In this document: in pieces, positions 1 through 15,200 of the stretch
How positions within the stretch are numbered: the first letter of the stretch is position 1
Layout: each line of letters opens with the position of its first letter
NCBI GenBank assembly: GCA_028829895.1
Contig: CM054182.1
Coordinates: 89,289,046 to 89,353,045 of the forward strand
Direction: 5' to 3'
Length of the DNA: 64,000 nucleotides
Origin: Sinotaia quadrata
Taxonomy: Eukaryota > Mollusca > Gastropoda > Architaenioglossa > Viviparidae
Program-made: the position numbers and the translations under genes
Notes under the pieces: model-generated
The model's input: only the letters and a program-made list of their open reading frames with translations
What the model was told of the DNA's origin: nothing
The model's database searches: none

Positions 1-68
1 CTCTCTAAAAGAAAAGAAAAGAAAATGGAGAGAGAAAGAAATTATGAAAAACTCAAATAGCAACGTAC

Positions 69-229
69 TTGATTACTGTGTATTTTTCACGATGTAGGAC
101 ATCTGCATTGTCTGTAAAAAGAATAGTGAAATAGGATGGTGAAGCTGGTTTGGTAGGCAGTTTGCCTTGAGCACTACCACTGACAGCCTGCAGCATGCCA
201 TTGTACACTAGAAGGTCGTCCACCAGCAG
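69..229 (-). CDS. KATNIP: KATNIP coding exon 36 (residues 1601-1653), penultimate or near-final
   Basis: Acceptor TCATTGCAG, donor GTACGT (63-68), ends phase 2. LLVDDLLVYNGML opens the last part of module IV; FTILFTDNADVLHREKY follows. The final exon with stop codon is not in the window. Confidence 0.94.
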
Positions 230-3200
230 CTGCAATGAATTATTCCAACCATCATAAAACTCTCCACATGTAAAATATATACCTCATATCATAAAAATCA
301 CATGTATTGCACATCACCAATTTAGCTAGTTCCACATAAAATTGGTCCTTTGATTCACTATTACTGACAGCATCATACGTGAAACCAGATGCATATCATC
401 AACATGTCATATGAAACAGGTCTGACATCATCAATGTGTCACTTATCACCAACCACATATTCACAAATCACAATTCTGGTGAAACAGAAAAACAAGTCTC
501 TCTTGTTACACATCATCAGCCTGTCACATGTGAAATTGTTACATGTAACATATCACACCAAAAAACACCGTTATGTAAAATTTAAATGAAAATAACATTC
601 TAAGGATAGCTTTTGAAGATATTATATTACTTGTTAATTTGATGCAGTAATTTGTCATATTTTCAAATATGCATTATTAAAATGGTCACTGTTCATTCTG
701 CTGTAGTGTTTCCCCTCAAAACACAATTTCCTAAAATGTGAGGCTTTCTACAAGTTGTTATTTGAGGGGGAAGCCTCACTGAACTATACTTGTCACAGTA
801 AACCTTTCTTTGAAAAGATCACTGTCCAGGCCATGTATGCATGTGTGTTTGATCTGAGGTGACCCCTGGCAATTGTCATAGGTTGTGGTATTGTGATTTC
901 ATGATGAAAAAATAGTTTAGCACTGGCAAGAGTCTAGATTTTAAACCGGTAGAATATAGACAGTCTGACCTGATTGCTGATTAATTCATTCATACAATAT
1001 GACCATCATATTTGTTCATACTCATAGCATGATTACAGTCATTTTTATAGTTCTGACACAGTCCTATAGAAATAATTCGCTGTCTTTCACTCAAGCTATA
1101 ATTAACAACCGAAAGCAAGGCATAAGAGCCTGTGATTTTTGAGGAATAGAAGTGTTCTTTCAATTACTTAGATAAAATTAACAATAATTATTATTATTAT
1201 TATTTTACTTATTAGATATCAGTTAGATGAAGGGTATCAAATATTCAGTATGAGTTTGTGCATACATGCATGTTTGTGCAAGCACATTCATAATTGAAAG
1301 TTAGATAATAGCCTTAGCTAATTAGTAAACCATAATGCTGACCAACTCTCAAGTACATGTCAATCTGAATGAAATATGTTACCATAGAGACTGTGGTAGC
1401 TGTAGAACACACCGGAGGGGAAATACATTACCATTTTGACTGTACTAGTTATAGTACTCACTTAAAGGGAAATACATTACCATTGTAACTGTAGTAGTTA
1501 TAGTACACACCCAAAGAGAAACATTACCAGTTGTTTAATGCAAAAGCACCACAACAAAATTCAGCCTGTTTCTGGTGTGAAATACGATAATAATTTTTGA
1601 CTATAATTGTCTGAATTTTAAAACAACACAAATAGATGAACACATGAAGTAAACCAACTCTCTAGTGTGGAGAACAATTCTGCCAAACAAAGTCAATCTG
1701 AACATTTCACAACCACAAGCTACTTCTCAACTTACAGCAAAGTCTTTCACACCACGCTGTGGTGTCTTGCTGTAATTCCAAATCTTGATCATAGACACTG
1801 TAGTGGGCTGGTCAAATATGATGTACACTCTGTTCAACTGGCAACAAGAGAAAAAAAATGTGACAACCAAAATTAGATTAATATTGAATGTATATGATGA
1901 CATTAGTAGTATCATGAAAAAAGACCTTTTTTCAAAGTGATAATTACATTTACAGATGTTAAGAGAGTAAAAGAATAATAAAGGTTATAATATCTAGGAG
2001 AAAATAACCCAAATGAAAAATAATTATCTCCTCCCTCCCCCCCCCAAAAAAAAAAAAAAACCTGACATTTTAAAACTTTAAGAACTATGTGAAAGAGTAA
2101 AATAATCAGGAATATATTTATATTTACTTGTAATTAGTTTTCTCCTGCAAGATTTCCAGATCACAAAAAAAAAAGTATAGGAAAGAAAGGTCTATTCCAG
2201 AGATTTGGGAAAGCTGGAAGTTTGTCTTAATACTTCCACATCAGCATTACTTTAAGATCTGATTGTTTCAATGCAAGTTTATTTTCCTCTTGTACTTCTT
2301 ACCATTCAGTCGCTACAGTATGACATTTAAACAGTTTACCAAATAATATGAAATAAAGATAAAAATGAAAGGGCCAAAATTGTTTCAAATATTTCATTGT
2401 CTTCAATAATTTTTTGGGGTGTTCTCTATATAAGGTAATATAAACATATATAAAAGCTGACAGTTTCATGAATACAGTCATTTTATGTCACAATTGGATT
2501 TAGTTATATTGTATAGTAGTATTTAACTAACTGTACTTCTTATAGCAAAATAAAGAGATTAAAAGAACAATGATGCAATTGTTTGCAATGCAATTATAAT
2601 GTTAGTAATTTATTTTAGTTAGTAAGCCATCCTTTATTTTATTTAAATTTTTCCAGGTAGTTGTACTGTTGTTTTAACTATAACAGAAAGAACTTTAGAA
2701 ATATAGAAATTACAGCAGTATTGCAACTTTTGCAAATTCAACTATAATTGCTTGGGAAAAAAAACAGCCAGAGTGAGCAGTGAAATAAAAAATGATAATA
2801 TGATGTTCCCTTGGTCTGAATTCTTGCCTGCTTCATATTGTGTCAGCAGCTCACTGTCATATTTTAAACAACTACCTTTTGTACAAATAAAATTTAAAAA
2901 AATAAAACAAACAGAAACTGCTGTGTTAGATATTTATCATCACACTTAGAGCACACATGAAATTAACTCATGATCTGACCCCAGAGGTCAAGCTGATACG
3001 AGACGTGCCAGTCCCAAACAGGTGACACTCTGGGAAACTGGTATCGTGTGTAGGTGGAATTTATTCATTCCTGGGTTAGAAAAGAGGTAAAATTTTTCAT
3101 TTCCATGCATTGCTGATGTGCTGAAAATTACAGTTATAGGAATAAAATCCTTTCCAACTTTTTTCAGCATCATCAGTGAGTGACAGAAAAACTACATTCA

Positions 3201-6200
3201 CACTAATCTAGGTAGACATCTTTTACCGTTCCACTGTTCAAGGTAAAAAAAAAGATCCTGAATGGATTAATTAAATCTGCTGTATCAAGGTGAGAAAATC
3301 TATTTCACTATGCAATGCAGGAATTATACATTATATTTTCAACATAATAATATTTCATTATTAGTAATTTAAGATACATAAAACTTTTGTTCCAGCAAAT
3401 GTTAGATTAATGTTTATAAGTGTTTCATTCTGTGATTAACCTTAACCTTAATTGTCCTATTGATAATTGTAAACTAATACACATTGATTATCTTTACAAA
3501 GTGATGTTCTTTTAATAATATTAATAACATTGTTAACTGTGTTTGAATACTGTGCATGTATTTAAGTAATGTGCATTAATTATTTAGTATAATGATGGAG
3601 AGGAGCATCATGTCATGTCATGTCATCTAATACCTTGTCACACATTCTTTCATGTTACCCCTTCTGAATAACCTTATGTTTTAACCAGTAGTTATCACAT
3701 ATACTACGAGAGCGAGCGAGCGAGAGAGAGACCTGTAGTCATGTGTGGCTAGTGGATTTGTACTAAAAATCAGCATGCAACTACAGCTACATTCATTCCA
3801 GCATATTATATTAAGGAATTGATCCCTAGGCAAGTGAGGTCATTGCTAAGTGAATTGCAGCCATCAATTATGCTGCTATCCAGCCCATCAACATGAGCTG
3901 AAGGATGCCTGACCTCCATTTCATTCAAGAACCAATACTGTGCTGTCACTAAACCAATGACTATTTCAAACTGTTCTTTGAATTTGTGCCAGCTCATCTC
4001 TATGATGAGCATTCTAGCATTTTAATTACACATTACCAATCATTATCATACTTTTAACTATGTTATTATTAATAATAGTTGCCACTAGAAAACCCCAGAG
4101 TTGTCTATTTTATCCATTTCTATTAAATAAATAATCAGGATTGTTGGGTGGCTGGGGGCTAGAGCTGTTAGACAACTGTCTATCTTACAATCATTAAAAC
4201 ATTCATTGTTACTCTGTGATCCTATCCTGGAATATTGACTCTGCCTGCAATTTTAATTAATGCAGGGAGGGGAGGGATGCATTCACACTACCATTTATCG
4301 TGACCACCCAGACATCACACTCACCAGATTGAGTGTACATGTCATTCTAGAACATTTTTTATTTGAATGATTCAGAAGTGTTTGCTGTTCAGCAGAGCGT
4401 GACATAAGCTAACTGCATATATTTCACCAATCAAAGAAGGAGAAGCATTTGAATGATTTAATTTCTGAATATGATCTCTTTATGAAGCAAAGCCTCAAAA
4501 TCACAAGAAATATAATGGACAATTTGAGATTGTACTAAGAAATGTTTCAGCGGTTCAGGAGACAGTTCCAATCACCATGTTTCTGAAGAAAAAACTAACA
4601 GCAGATGGGCCTACATATTCAACTTCTTCAGCTGAACCAGAGCCAACCACTTTTATTAATGATTTGCTCTCCATCACTCAAACTTAGCCATCATCTTAGT
4701 GATCAACACCAAGCCCCAACGCTGCAACAACAGTATTCTCAGGAGAAAAGGAAGACTAATCACTGAAGCACCTACATATACATTGCCCCGTAGTTCATCA
4801 GTCAGGTGCTGTACTGATAATTATAATTATTGCAATTTTGCTTGATGCTCTGGCATCGGAACATAACCACCACGATAAAACACGATACCATTAAGGAGAG
4901 TTATGAAAGAACATTAAGAAATAGACCAAATCTACAGGAATATATAAAATCACCATTTACCATTCCAGGAAGTATGGGAGCAAGCCACATGTGACGACCA
5001 TCCATGGTGTCATTTTCTCCATCAATAAGTTTATCCGGTGTCCGGACATCATTTTTAATATGTTCCAGTACATTCACACTGTCCGGGTAGGCAGAAATAT
5101 CTGAAAATGAACCAAAATTTTGTGTTTTTAAAAAAAATTTTACATCAGCAATAAAATATAAACTGTACTTTACCATAACAAACCCAAAGTAATTAAAATA
5201 AAATATGATTTAAAAAAAATATTAGGGATTTTTTTAAAAAGTGTCTGATTATGTCTAAATGTCTAATGATAGATGACAAGTAATCCTGTCACTATGTTTA
5301 TAATAAGGGTTTCTCCAATGTGCTACAAGACATTAATAAGTAAGTTTAAGAGTGTTATTTAAACAGTGCTTGCTTTTGTATTTGAGTGCTATATGTCTAT
5401 AAAGACTGAAAATTACAACAGTCCCTGTAATGTACACAAACCATGGTTTGTACTCTATGTGCAATTTGTGATTATTATGCTGTTTTATTTTTAAAACCAA
5501 CTTTAAAATAAATTCCAATAAATTACTTGATAAACAATCCAGAAGCGAAAAGTGTCCTGTCAGCAATCTTGATAATTAAACTTTTAAATCACATTCATAT
5601 TTCTCAGAATATCATCTTATTTCCAAATGGATAACGTTAGTACCTTAGATCATCATGTTATTTTTATGAAATTTTATTCAAATTTAATTTAGTCTGCTGA
5701 AGATATAATACTTTTAATTCAACTGCACTGTTTACCAGTGGGCTGATGAGTTACAGATCTGTTTTAGATTATCAATGTGTTTAGAAAGTAAATAATGTAA
5801 TATCACATCACTTCTATAATGTATCTTACATATGATGTAAAATAAATGTAACTGATCAATGACACTGCTATAAGGAAACAGCATATGAAAAAAATTCTTA
5901 TTTTCCAAATTAGACTGGCAATCCATTTAATCCCAATGTACAAAGATTAGTGTAATGTAAGCATGTTCCATAGTAACAGTTACTGTGCACTTGAGAAGGA
6001 AACATGAGTTTCAACTGTTTCAACTGGGTCAGTTAGGTATGTGGGTCGAGGGGCAATAAATTTGAAAAGTTAATGACTGGTGTATGGTTAAAACCATGAA
6101 AAAGTAATCAGTAATTATTACAAGTAAATGTTCATTTTAGTTCATCTGCTATTTTAACATGTTAATTTAGTGGCAACAATAACTGTAAGTGAATATCATA

Positions 6201-9200
6201 GTTTAGACCATTTAACTAATACATATCATAGCAAGAGCTAAGAATTAACAAATTAGTATCCTAAATTGAAAAGTAAAGTAAATTTAAAAAATTTTAATTT
6301 TATATGATATTTATAGATTGCAACAAATACAGATTTTTAAAAAATCTCTCTTTCACAAGGCTTATAAAAAACAAAATCAGTGCTGGTTTGATTGTAAATA
6401 TTAAATATTATTTAAATATTATTAAATACTCAGAAGGTAAAACAAATTTAAACAAGGGAGATAACATTTACTAATTATCACTAACCATAGCAGACTTTTA
6501 CTTTGTTATTTTAGACAGTCTGAGCATGAAAGAACTTGTAATACACTTTAGTTACAAAATGGAAAGATGCAAAAATACAAGGATTTGTAACAATATAGTT
6601 CAGTAACAAATGGAAAGATGCAAAAATTACAAGGTCTTGTAATATACTTCAGGAACAAAATAGAAAGATGCAAAAATACAAGATTTGTAACAATATATTT
6701 CAGTAAGAATGAAAAGATACAAAAATATAGGGACTTGTAACAATATACTTCAGTAACAAAATGGAAAGATGCAAAAAAAAAAAAATGGTTATGCACCAGG
6801 AGTTAAGAAGTGACCTGCCATCACAAGAAAAACCCTTGATGATAAAATCCAAGCTTATTCAAGATTTTGAATCTGACAAATGTAAAAGCGTAAACAAATA
6901 AATTTAACAAAAACCAAAAAAACCAAACCATCAATGACAAATTTAATGAACTAGTTTGATTTACTTACTGGACTGTGTGAGCGTGATTTTATTGAAAGAT
7001 GCATCATAAAACTCTAAGCCATTGAGCCCTACATAGTACAGGTCACCCCAAGTAGAGAACAGCTGTATTTGAAAGATAACTAAAGCACAGTCAAGGAGTT
7101 TGCTTATATATTAAATGAATTGTAAAAGAGATTAAAACAGCAAAACAAAACAACATACTCAGGAAGATACGATCAAATTTTTATGGCAAAATGAAATTGC
7201 CACAAATGCACAAACTGTTTTAAATCCTTTTCTATTAAAACTTTTCTCAGTAGCACAATCAAAACGAGGAATAAAATTACATGACTACAGAAAGGATACA
7301 TCCAGATGGCATCTGCACGGACTCATAGTTTTTATCACTCTGACTTGGCTTCCTGCAACAATAAAAAATATTTCGTAAAACCTAATAATGAGAGGTTTTA
7401 AAACTAACTACAGAATTAAATAAGGAAACTTAATTTCTGGTTTGAAAATAAAGCAATTCCATAAGCTCTTAGTTATAGTTATTCCTATGTACTTTTAAAA
7501 AAAAACTCACTCCTCTGCCAACTGTTTGCCTTTGTTAACTCTTGGACTTAAACTGTCTGTAAAGTTGATTTCCTGAGCAAAGTCAAAGTGACAATTGCCG
7601 GGCCCCTTGCGCACAAGGAATCCTTCTGGTGGAGAAATGAGATGGTCGTTGATCGATATGTGCATTATCTTTGCCTAAGACAAAATCCAAACAATGCTGG
7701 GAAACAAAATTCATTATTTGCAATGGAAAAATAAAGGATATTTCTTAACTCAAGATACTTGGAATTTAAAATCACTAGCTGACAGATTATTTCAGCATGC
7801 AAAAACAATTTAAAAAAAGAATGTACTATATATCTCACCCCACGGTAAGTGTCCTCAGGGCTTTTATTGTAGTTCCAGATTCGCAGGCCTGAAACAAGAG
7901 TCTCTTGTGGGAAGGTAATTGTCACTGTATGATTCTGACCTTCTGTAAACGGCACTAACCACATGTGCTCATCAGACATGGTTATTGAAGTGCCATCTAT
8001 TAACCTGTCAAATTTGAATTTGAATGTCAAAATGTGGTAGCAGTTGTGTCATCTATTAACCTGTCAAATTTGAATTTGAATGTCAAGATGTGGTAGAAGT
8101 TGTCATCAAGTAACCTGTCAAAGTAAATTTGATAAATGCATGGCAAGTCATGACTTTAGCTGTCATCTAACCTTTTAAACCAAATTTTTTAAGCACATAC
8201 CACAATATGATTACAGCAGTGCCATCTGTTAAAATCAAACTGAATTTAATAAAAACATTCCAATAACAATACAGCTATTAAAATCTATTTAATGTACAAA
8301 CTTATTCTAGTATCTAGGGCACAGCCTTGACCCCTGAACTCCTATTCTTTAGATCTTTATATATTTGTAAGTCTTGTCCATCTATTGTATCTATCAATCT
8401 GTCAAATTAAACTTTAAATGCATACCAATTAAAAATCTTCAACCAATGCATTTTATAATTTCTTTATTCACAGCTGAGTAAAAGTGCTTCAAGTTAAATA
8501 AGTGCTATATTTATCATCTTCATTTTTATTTATTATCATTATTATTATTAAAAGTTGGCTCAAATACAGCATGAGATTATCAATAACATAAAATTAAAAA
8601 ATAAAGCATTACTTGTCAAGGGTACGATCATCATTTTCATGGTCTCTAAGGTGACGGACATCTCGGGGTTGTGCACTGAGCATGGTCATATTTAATGCAA
8701 GGGCCTCTCCATCTTTACCAACGACTTCCAGGGCAGTGAGACCCAGATAATGCAAATCTCCCCACGTGGCTTTGAAATTTAACTCTATCTCTGGTAGAAG
8801 AAAGCCACAGATTTAAATTTTCAGTTATAAATAAAAAGACTGAAAGAACTGCTTTAATTTTAGACAGCTAAGAGTTTATATTTATAGATATCAACCAGGA
8901 TGAAACTGAATTTATTGTTAAATCAGAACTCATCTCTGAAGCGTGAAAAACATTTACACCTATGCTCAAACCATACTGCTGCGAATGTTTCATGACAAGG
9001 CTTGAGTCAACTGTTGGTGACCGCTTACCCTGTAAAGAAGATTTCTAAGATTCAATCAGCAGAGGTGGAGATGCAATTTTGCCTTGTCGAAACACATACA
9101 ATATTCATCCAATAGAAGGGCAAAAGTCTGATCTTCAGAACCGATAATTCAAATTCAACCATTAAGTGCAATAAGATATTTGCCTACCATACTTTTCAAA

Positions 9201-12200
9201 TCAGCAATCATATGCACACTTACATATCCATAATCAAAAATCGACCATTAAGTGCATCCAGACATGACTGTTTCTAGCCATCCAGAAGCGAGTGGAAATT
9301 ATAACTAATTTGTGAACAGGAATGATAGGCATAAAATGTGGGCAGATTGTGTCTTGGTTCAGACTTATTCCCCTTGAAGCTCTACATCTGGTTCCACTAC
9401 CTGTCAAAAGCAAATCATTTAAGAAGCATGCAGTTAAGAAAGGAGGTGATGGATTAATACAAGTGCAAACTTACTACGTGTTTTGTAAATGACAATATCC
9501 CCAGCATAGGTCATCATGTTGGTAGTAGGCTGTGTTAACCCTTTTTCTGTCTTCTGAATTAGACCAGCAGCTCTTGTGAAGGGACGATCCTGGCAAAATC
9601 CCAAACAAAGTGCTAATTACCAATGGCCATCAATCAACATCTTCTTTCAAACTTCAGAAGAGAAGGGGCAAAATCAGACTTGACTGCTAATGCTAAAGTT
9701 TTGGTATATTTAACAGTTTTGTTGTTGATTTGCCCACATACAAAATAAAATGCAAATACACATTCTACTAAACAAATGGAATTTGAAATTACTGTTTTAC
9801 TGACATTCTTCCCAGAATATTTTGTTGTAAATTATTATTATCTTGATATCAAACTGAAAGATGTTTAAAAATAAATTCAAATCAAAACAAATGAATTATA
9901 ACAAGAAAATAAATTTACCTCGTCATCTTCTTGATTATCTGCAGTACTTGGCCTCTGAAATGGCACATCATCTTCTGAATCACTGAGTAGCTCTCCTTCA
10001 AATGCATCGTCATTCTTCGACACAGCTTCAAGAATCTCTTCATCAGTTGTGAAAAGGATTGTCTGAAGATAACATTTAACATAAGACTTTTGCATGATAA
10101 TTTTTGGACCCTGTTTCAATAATCTCTTCAATTGTTATGCAAAGGGTTGTTTGAAGTTAAAATTTAACTTGAGATTTATTTAGCACCATCTGCAAACATT
10201 GCCTCTTGGGGAAAAAACAAACAAACCAACTGTCCATAAATAGAACTGAGTCTCTGCTTTGTAAAACTGACAGGCTGATAAAATATTTTACATCACAATC
10301 TACAATATGTCCTTCACTTTTAGAGTAAATGTAATTCTGCAGTGAAATCAGTAATGTACTGACTAAATTTTTATCTCACTTGTGAGTTTTAAGTGTTCAA
10401 AATATGTAGAAAGCGACAATAACTCCTCATAGCAATGTTTACTTTAAAAACTTCATGATAAATAAAAATTCTGTTCTCCACTCATAACACCCTCAACTAC
10501 TATCTATGTAGTGTCCCGATCCATAACTGCACCAGTAGCTGTGCCCATTGCATCATGGGATTAGTGAGCGAGATGCAATATGGTGCCAAGCATTTGAAAG
10601 ATTTCATGCCAACAGATTTTCCTGAACACCATTTCATCAGGCGGCTCCAAAATGTTATAATATGCTCAAGAAAACTTCTGTAAGAAATGGTGAGCATCTT
10701 CTTAGTACTAAACTACTGTCCATTCAAATTTATTTTTGCAATCACCAATTAATTTTTGACTAAGTAAAAAAAAAAGGGTGTGTCTATCTATGTGTCTTAT
10801 TTATTTGTTTCTTAATTCAAAGCATTTTATATTGTTCTTATTAGACCAAACAGAAATTAAGACAGTTGAAGCCATTTTATCTTGTTGGTAGATTAGAATA
10901 AGATCAGATTTACAAAGCATTAAAAGAAGACCTATGTCTCATCACAAATATTATTTACAACAAAAAGATTTTTGAAAGGGTTATGGCTTTTATTAGCGGC
11001 ATGCAAACATCAAATACACTTTAAAAAGAAATCAGTCATACGGATAGTCATATCACTAAATATGCTTCTTAATAAGGAAAAGAAACCCTGTCTCCCAGTC
11101 ACCCCTCAAAAAGAAAAAGCAGTATAAATTACAGATGATGCAAATCTTTTGTTCACACTGTTGATAAAAAGGCCTCTAAACCATTAAGTACTTAGAAATT
11201 TCGCCATTTGTGTAGAATATATGAGTTTACAGACAGGCCTTTAAAACTTACATCTCCAAATGCTTCCGTTCCACCTTCTATGCCCCCAATTGCTCTCGTA
11301 ATTTCTCCTTGAAAAATTATTGTTCCGTCCAGTGTCATCACGATGTCTTTGGCACCACGGTAGGAGTGGATGCGAGACTTGTTGTAATTCTGTTCAGAAA
11401 CACAACATTTTTGGATTACAAGGAACAAAAACTTAAAAATATCAATGATGAAATACCTTATGGAGTTGTTTTTTAAAAAAAAAAAAATGTGTGAAATATC
11501 ACCAGTCTGTGCAAATTCTGAATACATGGGATTTTATCTTGTCATTACTTTGTTCTTTTCTTCTAAATATACATAATCATATATTACTTCCTCTCTTAAA
11601 GTGACTCAATATGAGTCACACACAGCCTCCCTTTTAAAGACAGTGAGGGTTAATAAAAATATGTGATTCAAGCACTTTTATTTATCTATTTCATTATTTC
11701 GTCTAGGAAAGGTATAATGCTGTCAGTGAGTCAGTGACAGAAAAGGGAGAAATATAATGTGCTGTAGGGCTGGGCATCACTGATATTTGAAAAGAAAGAT
11801 TTTACACTTGATAATACCAGCCTCAGAGTGAATAACTGCAATGCTACTTGACTGGAATTCCACTTTCCAATAAGTTTCTAAGTATAGCAAGATGCTGTCA
11901 GACAAGAACTAATATGCTTATTTCTAAACTTCAATCTCTATCGATCATTGATGAAGTACATAATGGCATATTTGATTTGTGAATATTATTTGAAATGAAG
12001 GGAAAATGTTCACTGCTGAAAATTTAGATTTTGGGGAACCTAGGATGTTTTCCTTTCATCTGAATATAAATTAACATGGCAAGCAGTTTAATTCGGAAGA
12101 ATTTTAAAAAATGAACTACTGACCAAAAGAACCTACTATGACTTCTGAAATGATTTTTATAGAGACAGTACACATTAAAAATGCAAGAATGTGAGTGTAG

Positions 12201-15200
12201 TTGTTGGGATGGATATTGCATGTTATTTCAGCCAAAACTGATCAATCCTTTTTTCTAAACATTTTCTTTTTTTTTTTTTTGCATTTCCAGTTGACTGTAT
12301 GATTTTTTCAGATGTGTGGCTTAATGTGGTAATTTGTTTGGATCATCTGTCATTTATTTTAATGCCCTTTTCTAATTACTTCGTTTGGCTTTCTGTAGGT
12401 TTTTGAGTGAAAAGATGTGCTAGTAGAATTCAGGCAACATTTGCTACAGTTATCAGTTCTGAACATTGTTTGTTGATAACTGGAGACTACATGCTCAGTA
12501 TTAGCTAAATCCAAATTAACTTGTATCAATCGAAATCAAGAACTAAGTGTTCCAAATATATTTATACAACAAATGGGAAATAAGCTACTTAATTTCACCA
12601 TCCAGCGTCTTGTGGATCTTGAGTGACAGTCAGTCCTGTACACTTCTTCAGACCCACTGGAGAAACACTTCTCCACCCAAATGTGTTAATTGTCCACTCT
12701 ATTGTTTATTACTCTAAGTGCATTATGGAAAGCAGTGGATAGAGATGTTGAAACAAATGAAAAATCATCATTTGAGAATGACTCCATTCAAAAATTAATC
12801 CTTGGGTTTATGATGCTGGTCACCACAAGACTTGTATTACTGGTTATGGAATGGCTTATATATTTTGGTCACAAGTCAAGATTTTTGTACCTGTTACTGT
12901 TTTGTTTGCTATGTAGAGTGCAGGATTTTATTTCTGCACTCATTCAAATGGATTCAGAATAACTGAACATTATTTAGCATTTCAACACTAATTCAAATGG
13001 ATTCAGAATAACTGAACATTATTTAGCATTTCAACACTAATTCAAATGGATTCAGAATAATTAAACATTATTTAGCATTTCAACACTCATTCAAGTGGAT
13101 TCAGAATAATTGAACATTATTTAGCATTTCAACACTCATTCAAATGGATTCAGAATAATTGAACATTATTTAGCATTTCAACACACATTCAAATGGGTTC
13201 AGAATAATTGAACATTATTTCGCATTTCAACACTCACCCAAATTCGGATAAGAGCAATACTGCAATGCTTGGCAAAAGTCAGGTAGACAAAATTGCTTTT
13301 CCCTGGAGTGAAGGGAGCAAGCCACATGTGTGTATCATCTCGTGTACGGTTGACTCCATCTAAAATGTTGCCAACCACTCGAGGATCACGTCCATACTCT
13401 GGCAGAATATTGATGTCCGGAGGATCGGCTGTAATCTTCATTAGGAATAACAACCCAAACAGTCAAAACAATAATTGAACAACATTTATGAAAGCAATTG
13501 AAAATATTAGTAAAGGTATCTGGAAAATAAGAACTATAGTTTCCACCACAGTTTTACCTTTTTGATCTGAACAGGGTCCCCTGTACTGGAAAACACTTGA
13601 ATGGATGTGAGACCAACATAATGCCGATCACCCCAAGTGGAGACAATCTTAAGGACTAGCTCCTTGCCACTTGGAAGTTCAGGGATAACAAAACTGTCAT
13701 CAGAACTGCAATAAAAAATGCAGTGAGAGCAAATATTTACATGACAGATAAAGAATTTAAAAGAAAAATCCAAAATTTTATTCATTATTCTGGAAGGCGT
13801 TTTTCAACATTTTATTGAAAACCAATTGTATGCTAACAATTGACTGTAAGATTAATTGACATACGCATCAGACAATCCTTTGTCAGGAATTTGTAATTTG
13901 GCCACAGTTTCTTGTTTCTTTGGTGTCAGGCACTCATCTAAAATATCATCTGCAAAAGTAATTCAAAATTTAAAAAAAATATAAAAATTAATAAATAAAA
14001 AGAAAGGTGTAATATTGAAATTTCATTAAAATAAATAGTCTGAAAGTTATAAAGTGTATCAGAGAAGTCAGAACAATTTGAGCGAACCTGGTAAAGAAAA
14101 GAAGATATTCTCACTTTAAAAATTGACTTCAATTAACACAGCATATTATCTCATGACATAATATCTCTACAGCAGCAGAACATAAAATAAAATAGATGAC
14201 TATATACCACTAAACATACAACTGACTACATGATATTTACAAACAACACTTACCCCCCATGTCCATAGAGATACGGCCTCGATGTGACTTATTGAAAAAG
14301 GAGAGAGAACTCCAAGTCTCCTCAAGATCTTCTGTCTGCTTGTTTCGCCACTTTGATCGATTCTTTTCTATCCTTTTCATAGGCGTTACAGTATCAGCAT
14401 CCTCATCTGTAGAACAAACAGTATGAGTGAAATGTTAAAGATTATACTGGCTAACTGTTAGGTGCTGAAACTTTGAGATTGCAAGCTGGACAGTTATGTG
14501 TTCACTATCCAATTAAGAATGAGAAAGCTTGAGACAAATGCTAAATGCACTCTGAAGAGTACATATCAGCTTACTGTATCAGTTTAGCCTCTGGCATCAA
14601 ATATTAGGGATTACTGTTTTTAGGGATTACTGTTTTCTATTGAAATATACGAGAGGTGTTTCTATGAAAGTGGTTGTTGATTCAGTCTGCTGTTATGTAC
14701 TCGCGTGTACTTCATTCTACTGTTATGTACTCGTGTGTACTTCAGTCTACTGTTATGTACTCATGTGTACTTCAGTCTACTGTTATGTACTCATGTGTAC
14801 TTCAGTCTACTGTTATGTACTCAAGTGTACTTCAGTCTAGTGTTATGTACTCAAGTGTACTTGAGTCTACAAGGGTGGTGGAAAACTGAGCGGATGAGTT
14901 CACAAAAGGAGAAGTGAAAGGTGCAGCTTCCTGTGATGGATTAATATCACAGCATACTGTTCTTATTCTAGTGTCCACAATTCACTAAGCCTGATCTTGC
15001 CTAATAAGTGTTCAGGAAAAAAATTATTTTACATAAACAAATTCCTTTTGCCAAAACAAGTTACATACAGAAACAATTATGGGAGCACCATGGCTGTGAG
15101 GCTTAAGTGCTGGCTTTGAATGTGGTTGGTTGAAATTCAAGTACACCAAGATGGCTATGGTAGTTGTATTTTTTAACCCCATACACTCTAAGGCTCAAGA

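Noticed and set aside
1..52. Possible final KATNIP exon at the extreme left edge
   Set aside because: A/G-rich low-complexity sequence with no acceptor or stop in the right phase; the last exon must lie outside.
4951..4957. Alternative exon 34 donor GTGATT
   Set aside because: Gives the wrong phase for exon 35 and disrupts the conserved LP-G-[LM]-x-NRVY junction.
7291..7296. Alternative exon 32 donor GTAGTC (7285-7290) with acceptor AATACAG for exon 33
   Set aside because: Would give CILSLFSTWGD and lose the conserved FIFQIQL; the U12 junction restores the full family sequence.
14640..14917. Three overlapping forward frames of about 70 codons
   Set aside because: 30-bp minisatellite open in all frames; cannot all be genes and none shows splice signals.
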